Shown here: positions 8,197 through 16,945 of the stretch, piece after piece
Position numbering within the stretch: position 1 is the stretch's first letter
Layout: every line of letters starts with the position of its first letter
Source of the DNA: Labrys sp. WJW
Lineage (GTDB): Bacteria; Pseudomonadota; Alphaproteobacteria; Rhizobiales; Labraceae
Length of the DNA: 32,522 nt
NCBI RefSeq assembly: GCF_001676615.1
Contig: NZ_LYXZ01000065.1
Location: 1-32,522, forward strand
Direction: 5' to 3'
Made by a program: the position numbers and the translations under genes
Notes under the pieces: model-generated
Seen by the model: the letters and a program-made list of their open reading frames with translations, nothing else
What the model was told of the DNA's origin: nothing
Database searches by the model: none

Positions 8197-8303
8197 CCTA
8201 GAGCAAAGCGCGTTCATGACTGAACGCTTATTTGCTCTAACTCTTTGGTTCCACGCGTCTTTGCGATTCGAAATGACGCCGTCAAATCGCAAAACGCTAT
8301 AGG
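8197..8303 (+). repeat. Dispersed 107-bp repeat, type B, copy 1
   Basis: The element runs from CCTAGAGCAAAGCGCG to AAATCGCAAAACGCTATAGG, with inner blocks TTTGCTCTAACTCTTTGGTT and ACGCGTCTTTGCGATTCGAA. Closely related copies are at 8486-8592, 30030-30133 (inverted), 30872-30980 and 31133-31234. Both ends carry partly complementary GCAAA/GCG and CGC/TTTGC segments, so it can fold. It creates the false N-terminal extension of the DUF1223 frame. Confidence 0.88.
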
Positions 8304-8485
8304 GTTATTCGTCGGCAGATCGAGGCGCGTTACACACTCACGGCCTCGTGATGACGTGGCGTTTCGATCTCGGAAATCGTGGGAAAGCGCGTGATGAGGC
8401 GTGAATTCGCTGCTGTTTCGCCGATTCTCGGCGCTTCACGCTTTCGTTCGGCGGCAGGGCGGTGTAAGAGGCGCCCACAATCGTT

Positions 8486-8592
8486 CCTAGGGCAAAGCGC
8501 GTTTTGGTGAAAACGCGCCTTTTCTCTAGCGCCTTGGTTCAACGCGTTCTTGCGATTTGGGGTGATTGCGCCAGATCACGGAAACGCTTTAG
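8486..8592 (+). repeat. Dispersed repeat, type B, copy 2, upstream of efp
   Basis: This copy starts CCTAGGGCAAAGCGCGTTTT and ends AACGCTTTAG. It keeps the block order of copy 1 in the same orientation, but is more diverged in the second half (TTGCGATTTGGGGTGATT). Its right end is 28 bases from the efp GTG. Confidence 0.85.
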
Positions 8593-8620
8593 CTCACTTG
8601 AAAAGTTTCAGGACATCATC

Positions 8621-9187
8621 GTGAAGGTCATCGCCAGCCAGATCCGCAAGGGCAACGTCGTCGAGATCGACAATCAGCTCTACGTCGTGCTCAAGGCCGA
8701 GAGTTTCTTCCCGGGCAAGGGCACGCCCACCACCCAGATCGACATGCGCCGCCTGTCGGACGGCGTGAAGACCGTGCAGCGCTACCGCACCACCGAGCAG
8801 GTGGAGCGCGCCTTCATCGAGACCAAGTCGCACACCTATCTGTATGAAGACACGCATGGCTACGCCTTCATGAACATGGACAGCTATGAGCAGGTCTCGG
8901 TGCCCGCCGACGTGATCGGCGAGCAGTCGGTCTATCTGGCCGAGAACATGGAATGCCAGATCAGCCTGTATAATGGCGTGCCGGTGTCGATCGAACTCCC
9001 CGCCCGCGTGGTGCTGGAAGTGACGGAAACCGAGCCGGTGACCAAGGGCCAGACGGCCTCCTCTTCCTACAAGCCCGCCACCCTCTCCAACGGCGTGCGC
9101 ACCACCGTGCCCCCGCATATCAGCGCCGGCACCCGCGTGGTGGTCATGACGGAAGACGGCTCCTACGTCGAACGCGCCAAGGATTGA
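8621..9187 (+). CDS. efp: Elongation factor P
   Basis: EF-P binds the ribosome between the P and E sites and relieves stalling at polyproline stretches. The product is 188 aa, the standard length. The N-terminal KOW-like domain carries FFPGKGTP, with Lys33 at the tip in the position that is beta-lysylated in many bacteria, and two OB domains follow, ending in VPPHISAGTRVVVMTEDGSYVERAKD-like C-terminal sequence. Translation starts at GTG 8621 (reading KVIASQIRKGN), with AGGA eight bases upstream; longer in-frame starts would run into repeat DNA. A strong intrinsic terminator follows at 9251-9280. I saw no epmA or epmB nearby. Confidence 0.96.
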   Translation: MKVIASQIRKGNVVEIDNQLYVVLKAESFFPGKGTPTTQIDMRRLSDGVKTVQRYRTTEQVERAFIETKSHTYLYEDTHGYAFMNMDSYEQVSVPADVIGEQSVYLAENMECQISLYNGVPVSIELPARVVLEVTETEPVTKGQTASSSYKPATLSNGVRTTVPPHISAGTRVVVMTEDGSYVERAKD

Positions 9188-9190
9188 TCC

Positions 9191-9230
9191 GGAGCGCGGA
9201 CTTCTCAGCGACTCGCTAAGTCCGCTCTTG
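9191..9230. repeat. Imperfect REP-like palindrome, type F, after efp
   Basis: GGAGCGCGGACTT is followed by an inverted AAGTCCGCTCTT (10 of 12 positions complementary, 9192-9203 with 9218-9229), with a small inner AGCG-ACT-CGCT stem. It begins four bases after the efp stop. It shares the GGAGCGCGGAC edge with the arms at 1399 and 10821, so it appears to be a shortened or diverged member. Confidence 0.65.
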
Positions 9231-9250
9231 GAAACATTGAACTCAAAGGA

Positions 9251-9284
9251 AAGGGCGCAGCCGATGAGGTCTGCGCCCTTGTTG
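9251..9284 (+). terminator. Intrinsic terminator of efp
   Basis: A perfect 10-bp stem (AAGGGCGCAG at 9251-9260 with CTGCGCCCTT at 9271-9280, 10-base loop) is followed by a T-rich run, GTTGTTTTGATTGGTGTTTT. It lies 64 bases after the efp stop codon. Confidence 0.8.
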
Positions 9285-9302
9285 TTTTGATTGGTGTTTT
9301 CA

Positions 9303-9346
9303 AGAGCGGACATCGCGACATGTCTTCATGTCGCGATGTCCGCTCT
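9303..9346. repeat. Perfect 20-bp hairpin with a 4-base loop, type F related
   Basis: Positions 9303-9322 and 9327-9346 are exact reverse complements around TCTT. The outer part AGAGCGGACATC is the type F edge; the inner part CGCGACATG is specific to this site. It lies between the convergent efp and pyrF genes, six bases beyond the pyrF stop codon. In pyrF mRNA it would be a very stable 3' hairpin, without a clean U-tract after it. Confidence 0.88.
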
Positions 9347-9352
9347 CCAACT

Positions 9353-10045
9353 CTATACCGCCGCCGCGATCTCCGCCTGGATCGCCTCGGCCGCCGCCTT
9401 GGGATCGGGGGCCGCCACGATGGGGCGGGCCACCACCAGATGGTCGGCTCCGGCACGGATGGCGTCGCCGGGCGTCATCACCCGCTTCTGGTCACCGCTG
9501 TCGCTGCCGGCAGGGCGCACGCCCGGGGTGACCAGCAGCATGCCGTCGCCCACCCGGTTGCGGGTCGAGGCGACCTCCTCCGGCGACATCACCAGGCCGG
9601 GCACGCCGATCGCCATGGCCTGGGTCACCCGCTGTGCCACGAGTTCGCCGACGCCCTTGCCATAGCCGGCTTCGGCCAGGTCGGCATCGTCGTAGGAGGT
9701 CAAGACGGTGACGGCGAGGATCTTCAGATCCGAGCCGCGGGCGCCTTCGACGGCGGCGCGCATCGTCTGGGGAAAGGCATGGATGGTGAGGAAGGTCATG
9801 CCCATGCCCGCAATGGCCTCGACCGCCTTGGTCACGGTGTTGCCGATGTCGTGCAGCTTCATGTCGAGGAAGATCTTCTTGCCCGAACGCGCCAGGTCCT
9901 GGGCGAAGGGCAGACCGCCATTGAAGACGAGCTGATAGCCGATCTTGTAGAAGGTCACGCTGTCGCCGAGCTCGGTTACCAGGGCTTCGGCCTTGGCGAC
10001 GCTGTCGACATCCAGGCCACAGATCAGGCGGTCTTTCGTATTCAA
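9353..10045 (-). CDS. pyrF: Orotidine 5'-phosphate decarboxylase
   Basis: PyrF converts OMP to UMP, the last step of de novo pyrimidine synthesis. The 230-aa TIM-barrel protein has the catalytic array FLDMKLHDIGNT (Asp61, Lys63, Asp66), the N-terminal GLDVD, and the phosphate-gripper region VVARPIVAA near the C-terminus. The only possible start is TTG at 10045: an in-frame stop lies four codons upstream and no ATG or GTG intervenes. GAGGA six bases before the TTG supports it. The TTG is one base beyond the stop codon of pmtA, so the two genes are almost certainly translationally coupled. A very stable hairpin follows at 9303-9346. Confidence 0.96.
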   Translation of the reverse strand: MNTKDRLICGLDVDSVAKAEALVTELGDSVTFYKIGYQLVFNGGLPFAQDLARSGKKIFLDMKLHDIGNTVTKAVEAIAGMGMTFLTIHAFPQTMRAAVEGARGSDLKILAVTVLTSYDDADLAEAGYGKGVGELVAQRVTQAMAIGVPGLVMSPEEVASTRNRVGDGMLLVTPGVRPAGSDSGDQKRVMTPGDAIRAGADHLVVARPIVAAPDPKAAAEAIQAEIAAAV

Positions 10046-10046
10046 A

Positions 10047-10664
10047 TCAATTCCTCAGGAGTTGGCGATAGGTCCAGACGCGGGCGGGCGGCACATTGCG
10101 CCAGATCCTGGGCGAAGCCTGCCAGGTGAAGAAGGCATTCTTGGTGGGGATCGGCGAGGCCAGCGAATAGGTGAACTGGATGAAGGCGGCATCGGGCTGC
10201 ATCAGCGTGAAGGCCTGCGACAGGAGGTCGAGGCGCTGGCGCTCCGGCTTGGTCAGCAGCGGCAGGCCGCAGACCACCGCCGCCGCCTTGTTGGGAAGCC
10301 GGCCTTCGAGGGTCTTGGCCAGGGCATAGGCATCTCCCTGCACCACCGTCGCCTTGGGAAAACGCTGCGACAGGAGATCGCAAAATTGCGGGCTGTATTC
10401 GACCAGGACCAGCCGGTCCTCGGCGACACCGCGCTCGACCAGTGCCTGGGTGATCGGCCCCGTGCCGGGCCCGATCTCCACCACCGGCCCTTCCGAGGCA
10501 GGATCGACGCAATTGGCCATCGCCTTGGACAGGAAGGGGCTGGAGGGGGTGATCGACCCCATCTGGAGGGGCTTTTCGGTCCAGCTTCGGAAAAACTGGG
10601 CGGCTTCACCGAAACGTCTGGATGGCTTGCAATTGTCACGTCGCGCGCCGCCCTTGTGGACCAT
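10047..10664 (-). CDS. pmtA: Phospholipid N-methyltransferase (PmtA-type)
   Basis: This 205-aa class I SAM-dependent methyltransferase has motif I, VVEIGPGTGPITQAL, at residues 61-75. Downstream it carries VLVEYSPQFCDLL, VVQGDAYAL and VVCGLPLL (about residues 140-147). The set matches the Rhodobacter/Agrobacterium type that methylates phosphatidylethanolamine toward phosphatidylcholine at the inner face of the cytoplasmic membrane. Whether it makes all three methylations, or acts on another lipid, cannot be read from sequence. The ATG at 10664 is chosen because AAGGAG lies seven bases upstream; an in-frame ATG at 10694 lacks such a site. Its stop is one base from the pyrF start. Confidence 0.85.
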   Translation of the reverse strand: MVHKGGARRDNCKPSRRFGEAAQFFRSWTEKPLQMGSITPSSPFLSKAMANCVDPASEGPVVEIGPGTGPITQALVERGVAEDRLVLVEYSPQFCDLLSQRFPKATVVQGDAYALAKTLEGRLPNKAAAVVCGLPLLTKPERQRLDLLSQAFTLMQPDAAFIQFTYSLASPIPTKNAFFTWQASPRIWRNVPPARVWTYRQLLRN

Positions 10665-10805
10665 CGGCCTGCTCCTTGCTTGCCCCGTTCGCATCGCTAT
10701 TGGCGAACGCCGCCGCCGTCAAGCGATCCCTGCGTCCGCTGACCTTTAAAAGTATGACGCTGCATGGAGCACGGACATCCTGTCCGCTCTTTTACCCATC
10801 GAGTG

Positions 10806-11954
<1,149 letters not shown>

Positions 11955-12025
11955 GGCGACCTCCTTGCGCGAGGCCACCGGCGCCCGCGGAGCGGCCCCT
12001 CCGCAAAGTTCAAACGCACCGACGC

Positions 12026-12153
12026 TGTCATCCCCGGCACGGCGGCAGGCCGTGGGAAGGGGATCCAGGGGCCGCGGGCAATGCAGTTGCCCCTGGATCC
12101 CCTTCCCCTCCCAGTCACAAGCAAAGCTTGTGACATGCTCGGCCGGGGATGAC
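12026..12153. repeat. Long palindromic repeat, type E
   Basis: The outer arms GTCATCCCCGGC (12027-12038) and GCCGGGGATGAC (12142-12153) are exact complements. Inside is a perfect 19-bp inverted repeat (12054-12072 with 12089-12107) and a small CACAAGCAAAGCTTGTG palindrome (about 12117-12133). It occupies the gap between fzlA and queG, so a transcript covering both genes would contain it. Only one copy is in this window. Confidence 0.85.
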
Positions 12154-12218
12154 GGCCCGCTTCATGCGAAGCCCGCGGGCAACGGAATGCGGGCACTCCC
12201 AAGGCGGAAAATACCAAG

Positions 12219-12911
12219 CTAGAAATCGAGATCCGCATAGGTTGCCGAGGGCGGCGTGCCCCGCAGCGTCTCGGCCAGGAGCGGGCGGAAGGACGGGCGC
12301 GATTTGAGGCGCGCATACCATTCCTTGGCGGCCTGGTCCTCGTCCCAGGGCACGTCGCCGAGATAGTCGACGATCGACAGATGCGCCGCAGCCACGAAAT
12401 CGGCGTAGGAGAGCCTGTCCCCCGCCAGCCAGTTCCGCCGCCGCACCAGATATCCGACATAGCGCAGATGATAGCGCACATTCGATTTGGCCGCACGGAT
12501 GGCAGCCGTGTCCGGCGAGGAGCCGCCCTCGCCGATCGGCAGGAAACGCTTCAGGATCTTCTCGGTGATCAGATATTCACTGACCTCGGCATAGAATTTG
12601 ATGCTGAACCATTCGATCAGGCGGCGGGTCTCCACGCGCGCCCTGGCGTCGCGCGGCAGCAGGCGCTGCTCGCCGAGGGCATCGCCATAGGCTTCGTCGA
12701 GATATTCGCAGATCGGCGAGGCGCCCGGCACGATCAGGCCGGTGGCGTCGATCATCACGGGAAGCACGCCGGCCGGATTCATGTGCAGGAAGGCCTCGCG
12801 CCGCTCCCAGGGCTTTTCCTCGACCAGATCGGTCGCCACGTCCATTTCGCTGAGCACGAGGCGGATGAAGCGCGATTGCGGGTCGACAGGATGATGAAAA
12901 AGCTTGGCCAT
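12219..12911 (-). CDS. fzlA: GST-fold protein, probable FzlA division factor
   Basis: The 230-aa product has an N-terminal thioredoxin-like GST domain (MAKLFHHPVDPQSRFIRL, VEEKPWERREAFLHMNPAGV, ICEYLDEAYG) and a helical C-terminal domain with WLAGDRLSYADFVAAAHLS and DYLGDVPW. The C-terminus, YADLDF, matches the conserved tail of alphaproteobacterial FzlA, a non-catalytic GST homologue that binds curved FtsZ filaments and supports constriction. This assignment is from remembered family features, so plain GST remains possible. ATG 12911 is chosen because it gives the family N-terminus; the ribosome-binding site is weak. queG follows 264 bp on, and a FzlA/GST-queG neighbourhood seems common in the order. 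Confidence 0.78.
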   Translation of the reverse strand: MAKLFHHPVDPQSRFIRLVLSEMDVATDLVEEKPWERREAFLHMNPAGVLPVMIDATGLIVPGASPICEYLDEAYGDALGEQRLLPRDARARVETRRLIEWFSIKFYAEVSEYLITEKILKRFLPIGEGGSSPDTAAIRAAKSNVRYHLRYVGYLVRRRNWLAGDRLSYADFVAAAHLSIVDYLGDVPWDEDQAAKEWYARLKSRPSFRPLLAETLRGTPPSATYADLDF

Positions 12912-13386
12912 TGAACCGTGAATCTGGAAACCGCGGATGGAGGCCCGGATGGGGCGAAGCGGATAACCGGTATACCCCCCCGTACAACCGCCCGGCAACC
13001 GCCTTGCGTGAATAGAACACAGGCTCTGCGGTTGGCGGCGGAAAATGGGCGGTGGCGGTTAACGAAAAATTGACGTCGCCGGGGCCCGGCATTTCGTTTC
13101 CCTCAGCCTGCCGCAGGGCTGCCCGCCAAGCCAAATTCCGTCACCAGATCCGTCATTACACCATATGGCGAAATAAATTATAGATCAGGGATACGACACC
13201 GATGAGGATCGATAAATCTCGCAATCTGCGACCGGCCCAGCCTGCTGTCACCAATCTATCCATCTGTTATGCCATTCCCCAGAGGTAATATTGGAAGCAT
13301 TGACACGAAGCGATTCAGGGTCAAATTGTTACAAAAAATTAACAAACAATAGTGTGGGACGAATATCACGCGCAAGGAGCATGATC
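12912..13386. other. 475-bp divergent intergenic region with candidate promoter
   Basis: This gap separates the divergent fzlA and MFS transporter genes. The half near the transporter (about 13140-13370) is much more AT-rich than its surroundings. TTGACA at 13300-13305 is a good -35 box toward the transporter, but the -10 region about 17 bases later (TCAAAT/AAATTG) is poor. TTAA-N7-TTGAC at 13059-13074 is one base from the CtrA consensus TTAA-N7-TTAAC and lies about 150 bp upstream of fzlA. No small gene or RNA was recognised. Confidence 0.35.
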
Positions 13387-14862
13387 ATGCCCGTAGATAC
13401 GACCGACGGCAAAGCCATCCGCAGCCTCATTCCGGCACGCATGGACCGACTGCCCTGGGCTCGTTTCCACTGGATGGTCGTGGTGGGCCTGGGGATCAGC
13501 TGGATCCTCGACGGCATCGAGATCCAGCTCGTTTCGGCCTCCGGCTTCAAGCAGAGCCTGGGCATGTCGAGCGCGGAGGTCGGCTTCGCGGGCACGATCT
13601 ATCTGATCGGCCAGGTGGTCGGCGCCCTCTTCTTCGGCCGCCTGACCGACCGCTGGGGCCGCAAGAAGCTGTTCATCATCACCCTGGCCATTTATCTCGT
13701 CGGCTCCGGCGTGGCGGGTTTCGCCTGGACGCCCTGGTTCCTCTATCTCTGGCGCTTCGTGGCGGGTCTCGGCATCGGCGGGGAATATACCGCGATCAAC
13801 TCGGCCATCGACGAACTCATCCCGGCCAAATATCGCGGCCGGGTCGACATTGCCGTCAACGGCACCTACTGGGCCGGCGCCATGCTGGGCGCGATCGGCA
13901 GCTTCTACCTGCTCGACCACACCTTGTTTGCCGAGAATATCGGCTGGCGCATCGCCTTCTTCATCGGCCCGGTGCTCGGTCTGGTCATCATCTTCCTGCG
14001 CCGGCACATCCCCGAAAGCCCGCGCTGGATGGTCACCCATGGTCAGGCCAAGGAAGCGGAAACCATCGTCGATGACATCGAGGCCGGCGTGCGCGCGCAG
14101 GGCGTCACCCTGGCCCCTGTCGACGAAAGCAAAGCAATGTATGTCAAGCCGGAGGAATCGGTCCCCTTCTCCAAGCTGGTGGACGTCTTCTTCCGCGAAT
14201 ATCCCTCGCGCACCTTCCTCGGCATCACCATGATGGTGACGCAGTCCTTCCTCTACAACGCGATCTTCTTCACCTATGCGCTGGTGCTGCAGAACTTCTA
14301 CCATCTCAACGAGTCGCAGACGGCGCTGTATTTCTTCCCCTTCGCCATCGGCAACCTGATCGGCCCGCTGCTGCTGGGATCGCTGTTCGACACCATCGGG
14401 CGGCGCAAGATGATCTTCTCGACCTATGTGCTGGCAGGGCTGGTCCTGCTCGTCTCCGCCTATCTGTTCAAGCAGGGCAGCCTGAGCGCCAACACCCACA
14501 CATTGTTCTGGTGCATTTCCTTCTTCTTCGCCTCGGCCGGCGCCTCCTCGGCCTATCTCACCGTCAGCGAGATCTTTCCGCTGGAAGTACGCGGCCAGGC
14601 GATTTCCTATTTCTTCGCCGTCGCGCAGATCGTCGGCTCGATGGGCCCACTGATCTTCGGCTACCTGGTCGGCGACGGCACGCAGCGCGACCCGCTGTTC
14701 TGGGGCTATGTCGTCGGTTCGGTGGTGATGATCTTCGGCGGCGTGGTCGCGCTGATCTATGGCGTCGACGCCGAGGGCAAGGGGCTGGAGGACATCGCCG
14801 ACCCGCTGACCAAGGTCAGCGTTACCGTCGAAGGCGCCCTCGGGCCGCAGGCGCTGCGGTAG
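13387..14862 (+). CDS. MFS transporter, sugar-porter-like
   Basis: This 491-aa inner-membrane protein has about twelve hydrophobic helices in two halves. The major facilitator loop motif GRLTDRWGRKK lies between helices 2 and 3 and its echo GSLFDTIGRRK in the second half. PESPRWMV follows helix 6, typical of the sugar porter and related metabolite:H+ symporter families. The substrate cannot be read. The ATG at 13387 is chosen: AAGGAG ends seven bases upstream, whereas the ATG at 13381 is too close to it. It is monocistronic, with a GC-rich hairpin after the stop; the amidase downstream on the same strand is 323 bp away behind a repeat, so a functional link is only possible. Confidence 0.88.
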   Translation: MPVDTTDGKAIRSLIPARMDRLPWARFHWMVVVGLGISWILDGIEIQLVSASGFKQSLGMSSAEVGFAGTIYLIGQVVGALFFGRLTDRWGRKKLFIITLAIYLVGSGVAGFAWTPWFLYLWRFVAGLGIGGEYTAINSAIDELIPAKYRGRVDIAVNGTYWAGAMLGAIGSFYLLDHTLFAENIGWRIAFFIGPVLGLVIIFLRRHIPESPRWMVTHGQAKEAETIVDDIEAGVRAQGVTLAPVDESKAMYVKPEESVPFSKLVDVFFREYPSRTFLGITMMVTQSFLYNAIFFTYALVLQNFYHLNESQTALYFFPFAIGNLIGPLLLGSLFDTIGRRKMIFSTYVLAGLVLLVSAYLFKQGSLSANTHTLFWCISFFFASAGASSAYLTVSEIFPLEVRGQAISYFFAVAQIVGSMGPLIFGYLVGDGTQRDPLFWGYVVGSVVMIFGGVVALIYGVDAEGKGLEDIADPLTKVSVTVEGALGPQALR

Positions 14863-14871
14863 AGTGGCGCA

Positions 14872-14901
14872 CCGGGCGCGTTCAGCCATGAATGCGCCCG
14901 G
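14872..14901 (+). terminator. Possible hairpin terminator of the MFS gene
   Basis: CCGGGCGCGTTC (14872-14883) pairs with GAATGCGCCCGG (14890-14901), allowing one G-U pair, around a 6-base loop. It starts ten bases after the stop codon. No U-tract follows, so it may only be a 3'-stabilising hairpin. Confidence 0.4.
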
Positions 14902-14928
14902 GCGGCCGAGATCGGTTCATCGAAGCCC

Positions 14929-15014
14929 GTCATTGTGAGCGAAGCGAAGCAATCCAGGGGACCGGCGTCCCGCACGGCAGACATCGTGGATTGCTTCGCT
15001 TCGCTCACAATGAC
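14929..15014. repeat. Palindromic repeat, type D, with 28-bp perfect arms
   Basis: Arms 14929-14956 and 14987-15014 are exact 28-bp inverted repeats beginning GTCATTGTGAGCGAAGCGAA, with a 30-bp spacer. Only one copy lies in this window. It lies between the MFS and amidase genes and causes the amidase reading frame to appear about 98 codons longer than the real protein. From 15015 to 15185 I see nothing definite. Confidence 0.88.
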
Positions 15015-15185
15015 AAGGCGGGTATTGCGGCGGCATCAAGAGAAAACCTCCACCCCGCCGATCGGCGTAGCCCCGTGGCAGCCAAATGTGGTGCAGCGGA
15101 CAAGGCAAGAGATCGTGGAAGGAGAGGCATCCAATTCCGTTCCATTTCCTTCCAGACTGGCGGCCATCGCAGGCCGATCGAAGAA

Positions 15186-16646
15186 ATGGGTGAGGAAATG
15201 GCTGCCGTCACGGAGGATCTCGTCAAGCTCTATGCTCAGTCCGATGCTTTGGCGCTGGGAGAGCTGGTGCGGACCAAGCAGGTCAAGGCTTCGGAACTGG
15301 TGGAGACGGCGATCGAACTCGTCGGCCGTCTCGATCCCAAGCTGAACAGCGTCGTCATTCCGACCTTCGACGTCGCTCGCGAGGTCGCCGAGGCACCAGG
15401 CTCCGGCCCGTTCGCCGGCGTGCCCTTCCTGCTCAAGAATTTGGGCACGCAATGGAAAGGCACGCCGCTGACCTCGGGGCTCGCCTATCTCCAGAACTAT
15501 GTCTGCCCCGCCGATTCCGAAATCGGCGGCCGCATGCGGGCCTCCGGCCTCGCGCCGATCGGGCGCAGCAACACGCCGGAATATGGCTGGTGCATTTCCA
15601 CCGAGCCGCGCCTCTATGGCCCCACGGTCAATCCCTGGAATCCGGCTATCACCGCCGGTGGGTCGAGCGGCGGCTCGGCGGCAGCCGTCGCTGCCCGCAT
15701 CGTGCCGATCGCCGACGCCTCTGATGGCGGGGGCTCCATTCGCGTGCCGGCCTCCTGCTGCGGCGTGGTCGGCCTCAAACCCTCGCGCGGGCGCGTCAGC
15801 TACGGGCCCTTCGATGCGGATCTATGGTTCGGCTGCATCTATTTCCTGTGCAACAGCCGCAGCGTGCGCGACACCGCCGCCTTTCTCGACGTGGTTGCCG
15901 GCAATCTGCCGGGCGATCCCTATACGGCGCCGCGCCCTGAGGAGAGCTGGCTGTCGCTGCTCGCCAGGCGCCCCAAGGGGCTGAAGATCGGCTACACGCT
16001 CACCGCCCCCTTCGGCGAGCCCTATGCGCCCGAGGTGAAGGCGGCCGTCGAGGACGCCGTCAGGTTGCTGGAGAGCCTCGGCCATTCGACTGAGGAGTAT
16101 CGCTTCGAGGTCGACCTCGAGGAAGCCTGGTGGCGCTACAACGACATCATCGCGGTGGAGACCTCGACCGAATTCAGCCAGCACGCCCAATTTGCCGGGC
16201 GTCCGCCGGAAGAGGCCGACCTCCAGCCCTTCAACTGGTCGATGCTGGAATACGCCAAGACACTGTCGGCGACGCAATATTCGGCCAGCCTCGGCGCCGT
16301 GCGCAAGGCGGCCCAGCGCATCGCCACCGAGCTCGCGCCCTTCGACGTCTTCATCACGCCCACGCTGACCCAGCCGCCCCGCCCCGTCGGCTACTGGTCG
16401 ATGGAGGACGGCGATCGCGAGCGCTATCTGGCGCGCTGGTCGGATGCCGCCTTCATGTTCGCCTTCAACATCTCCGGTCTGCCGGCGATGTCGGTGCCGC
16501 TCGGCATGGCCGACGGCAACAAGCCCGTCGGCATCCAGTTCATCGGCCGCCACGGCGACGAGGCGACGATCCTGCAGCTCGCCGCACAGGCGGAGGAAGC
16601 CGCCCCCTGGATCGGGCGCAAGCCGCAGGTGTGCGCGATTGGATAA
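15186..16646 (+). CDS. Amidase-signature family hydrolase
   Basis: The 486-aa product is an amidase-signature enzyme with the Ser-cisSer-Lys triad. Lys84 is in GVPFLLKNLG, cis-Ser160 in AGGSSGGSAAA, and the nucleophile Ser184 in DGGGSIRVPASCCGVVGLKP; the 24-residue spacing between the serines matches the family. The SDGGGSIRVPASCCG block recalls 6-aminohexanoate cyclic-dimer hydrolase-type amidases, but substrates in this family are diverse and I do not assign one. The ATG at 15186 is chosen from the position of the conserved N-terminal helix; its ribosome-binding site is weak, and ATG 15198 is an alternative. It is not a GatA, as no gatB or gatC is near. It converges on pheS. Confidence 0.9.
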   Translation: MGEEMAAVTEDLVKLYAQSDALALGELVRTKQVKASELVETAIELVGRLDPKLNSVVIPTFDVAREVAEAPGSGPFAGVPFLLKNLGTQWKGTPLTSGLAYLQNYVCPADSEIGGRMRASGLAPIGRSNTPEYGWCISTEPRLYGPTVNPWNPAITAGGSSGGSAAAVAARIVPIADASDGGGSIRVPASCCGVVGLKPSRGRVSYGPFDADLWFGCIYFLCNSRSVRDTAAFLDVVAGNLPGDPYTAPRPEESWLSLLARRPKGLKIGYTLTAPFGEPYAPEVKAAVEDAVRLLESLGHSTEEYRFEVDLEEAWWRYNDIIAVETSTEFSQHAQFAGRPPEEADLQPFNWSMLEYAKTLSATQYSASLGAVRKAAQRIATELAPFDVFITPTLTQPPRPVGYWSMEDGDRERYLARWSDAAFMFAFNISGLPAMSVPLGMADGNKPVGIQFIGRHGDEATILQLAAQAEEAAPWIGRKPQVCAIG

Positions 16647-16665
16647 TCGCGGTCTCTGAAGCGTC

Positions 16666-16855
16666 GCGCTGCCCCTCACCCTTACCCTCTCCCCGTAAGA
16701 ACGGGGCGAGGGGGCCACAAGCGTTGCAGCTTATCCTCACGATTCCGAGTCTCGCCCAACGGCTGGGCGAGACAGACCGGCCCCGGGTTTGAGCGCCACG
16801 CCGATGTTCCCTCGCCCCGCCCTTGCGGGGAGAGGGTAAGGGTGAGGGGCAGCGC
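16666..16855. repeat. Structured palindromic repeat, type A, copy 2
   Basis: The outer arms 16666-16695 and 16826-16855 are exact 30-bp inverted repeats. Inside the left side, CCCCGT-AAGA-ACGGGG forms a hairpin, and a central 10-bp stem (16749-16758 with 16764-16773) corresponds in place to a differently sequenced stem in copy 1. The copy sits between the convergent amidase and pheS genes. Confidence 0.9.
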
Positions 16856-16883
16856 TATGGTCGGTCAATAACTGCCATCATGA

Positions 16884-16918
16884 AAAAGCCCTCCCCGGCA
16901 CAACCGGGGAGGGCTTTT
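16884..16918 (-). terminator. Intrinsic terminator of pheS
   Basis: A perfect 15-bp stem (AAAAGCCCTCCCCGG at 16884-16898 with its complement at 16904-16918) surrounds a 5-base loop. On the minus strand it ends in CTTTTTC, 28 bases after the pheS stop. The A/T-flanked symmetry means it could also stop plus-strand transcripts from the amidase. Confidence 0.85.
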
Positions 16919-16945
16919 CGGATCTGCTTCGATGTCGCGACGGCC

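Larger units (their letters stand above)
8158..8620. other. Intergenic region between DUF1223 gene and efp
   Basis: This 463-bp gap separates two divergent genes. It holds two direct copies of the type B repeat (8197-8303 and 8486-8592) with about 180 bp of unrecognised sequence between them. No credible small gene, tRNA or riboswitch was seen. The second repeat ends 28 bases before the efp start codon, so the efp promoter must lie within or upstream of repeat DNA. Confidence 0.7.

Noticed and set aside
8158..8292. N-terminal extension of the DUF1223 protein
   Set aside because: The extension is translated from the type B repeat, and a similar peptide arises from other copies; the signal peptide starts at 8157.
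13329..13343. TTAC-N6-TTAAC as a CtrA site before the MFS gene
   Set aside because: The spacing is six rather than seven and the first half-site is imperfect, in an A-rich tract where such matches are expected.
13366..14889. Long minus-strand open frame opposite the MFS gene
   Set aside because: It is charged and repetitive, with no motif, and antisense to a clear 12-helix transporter.
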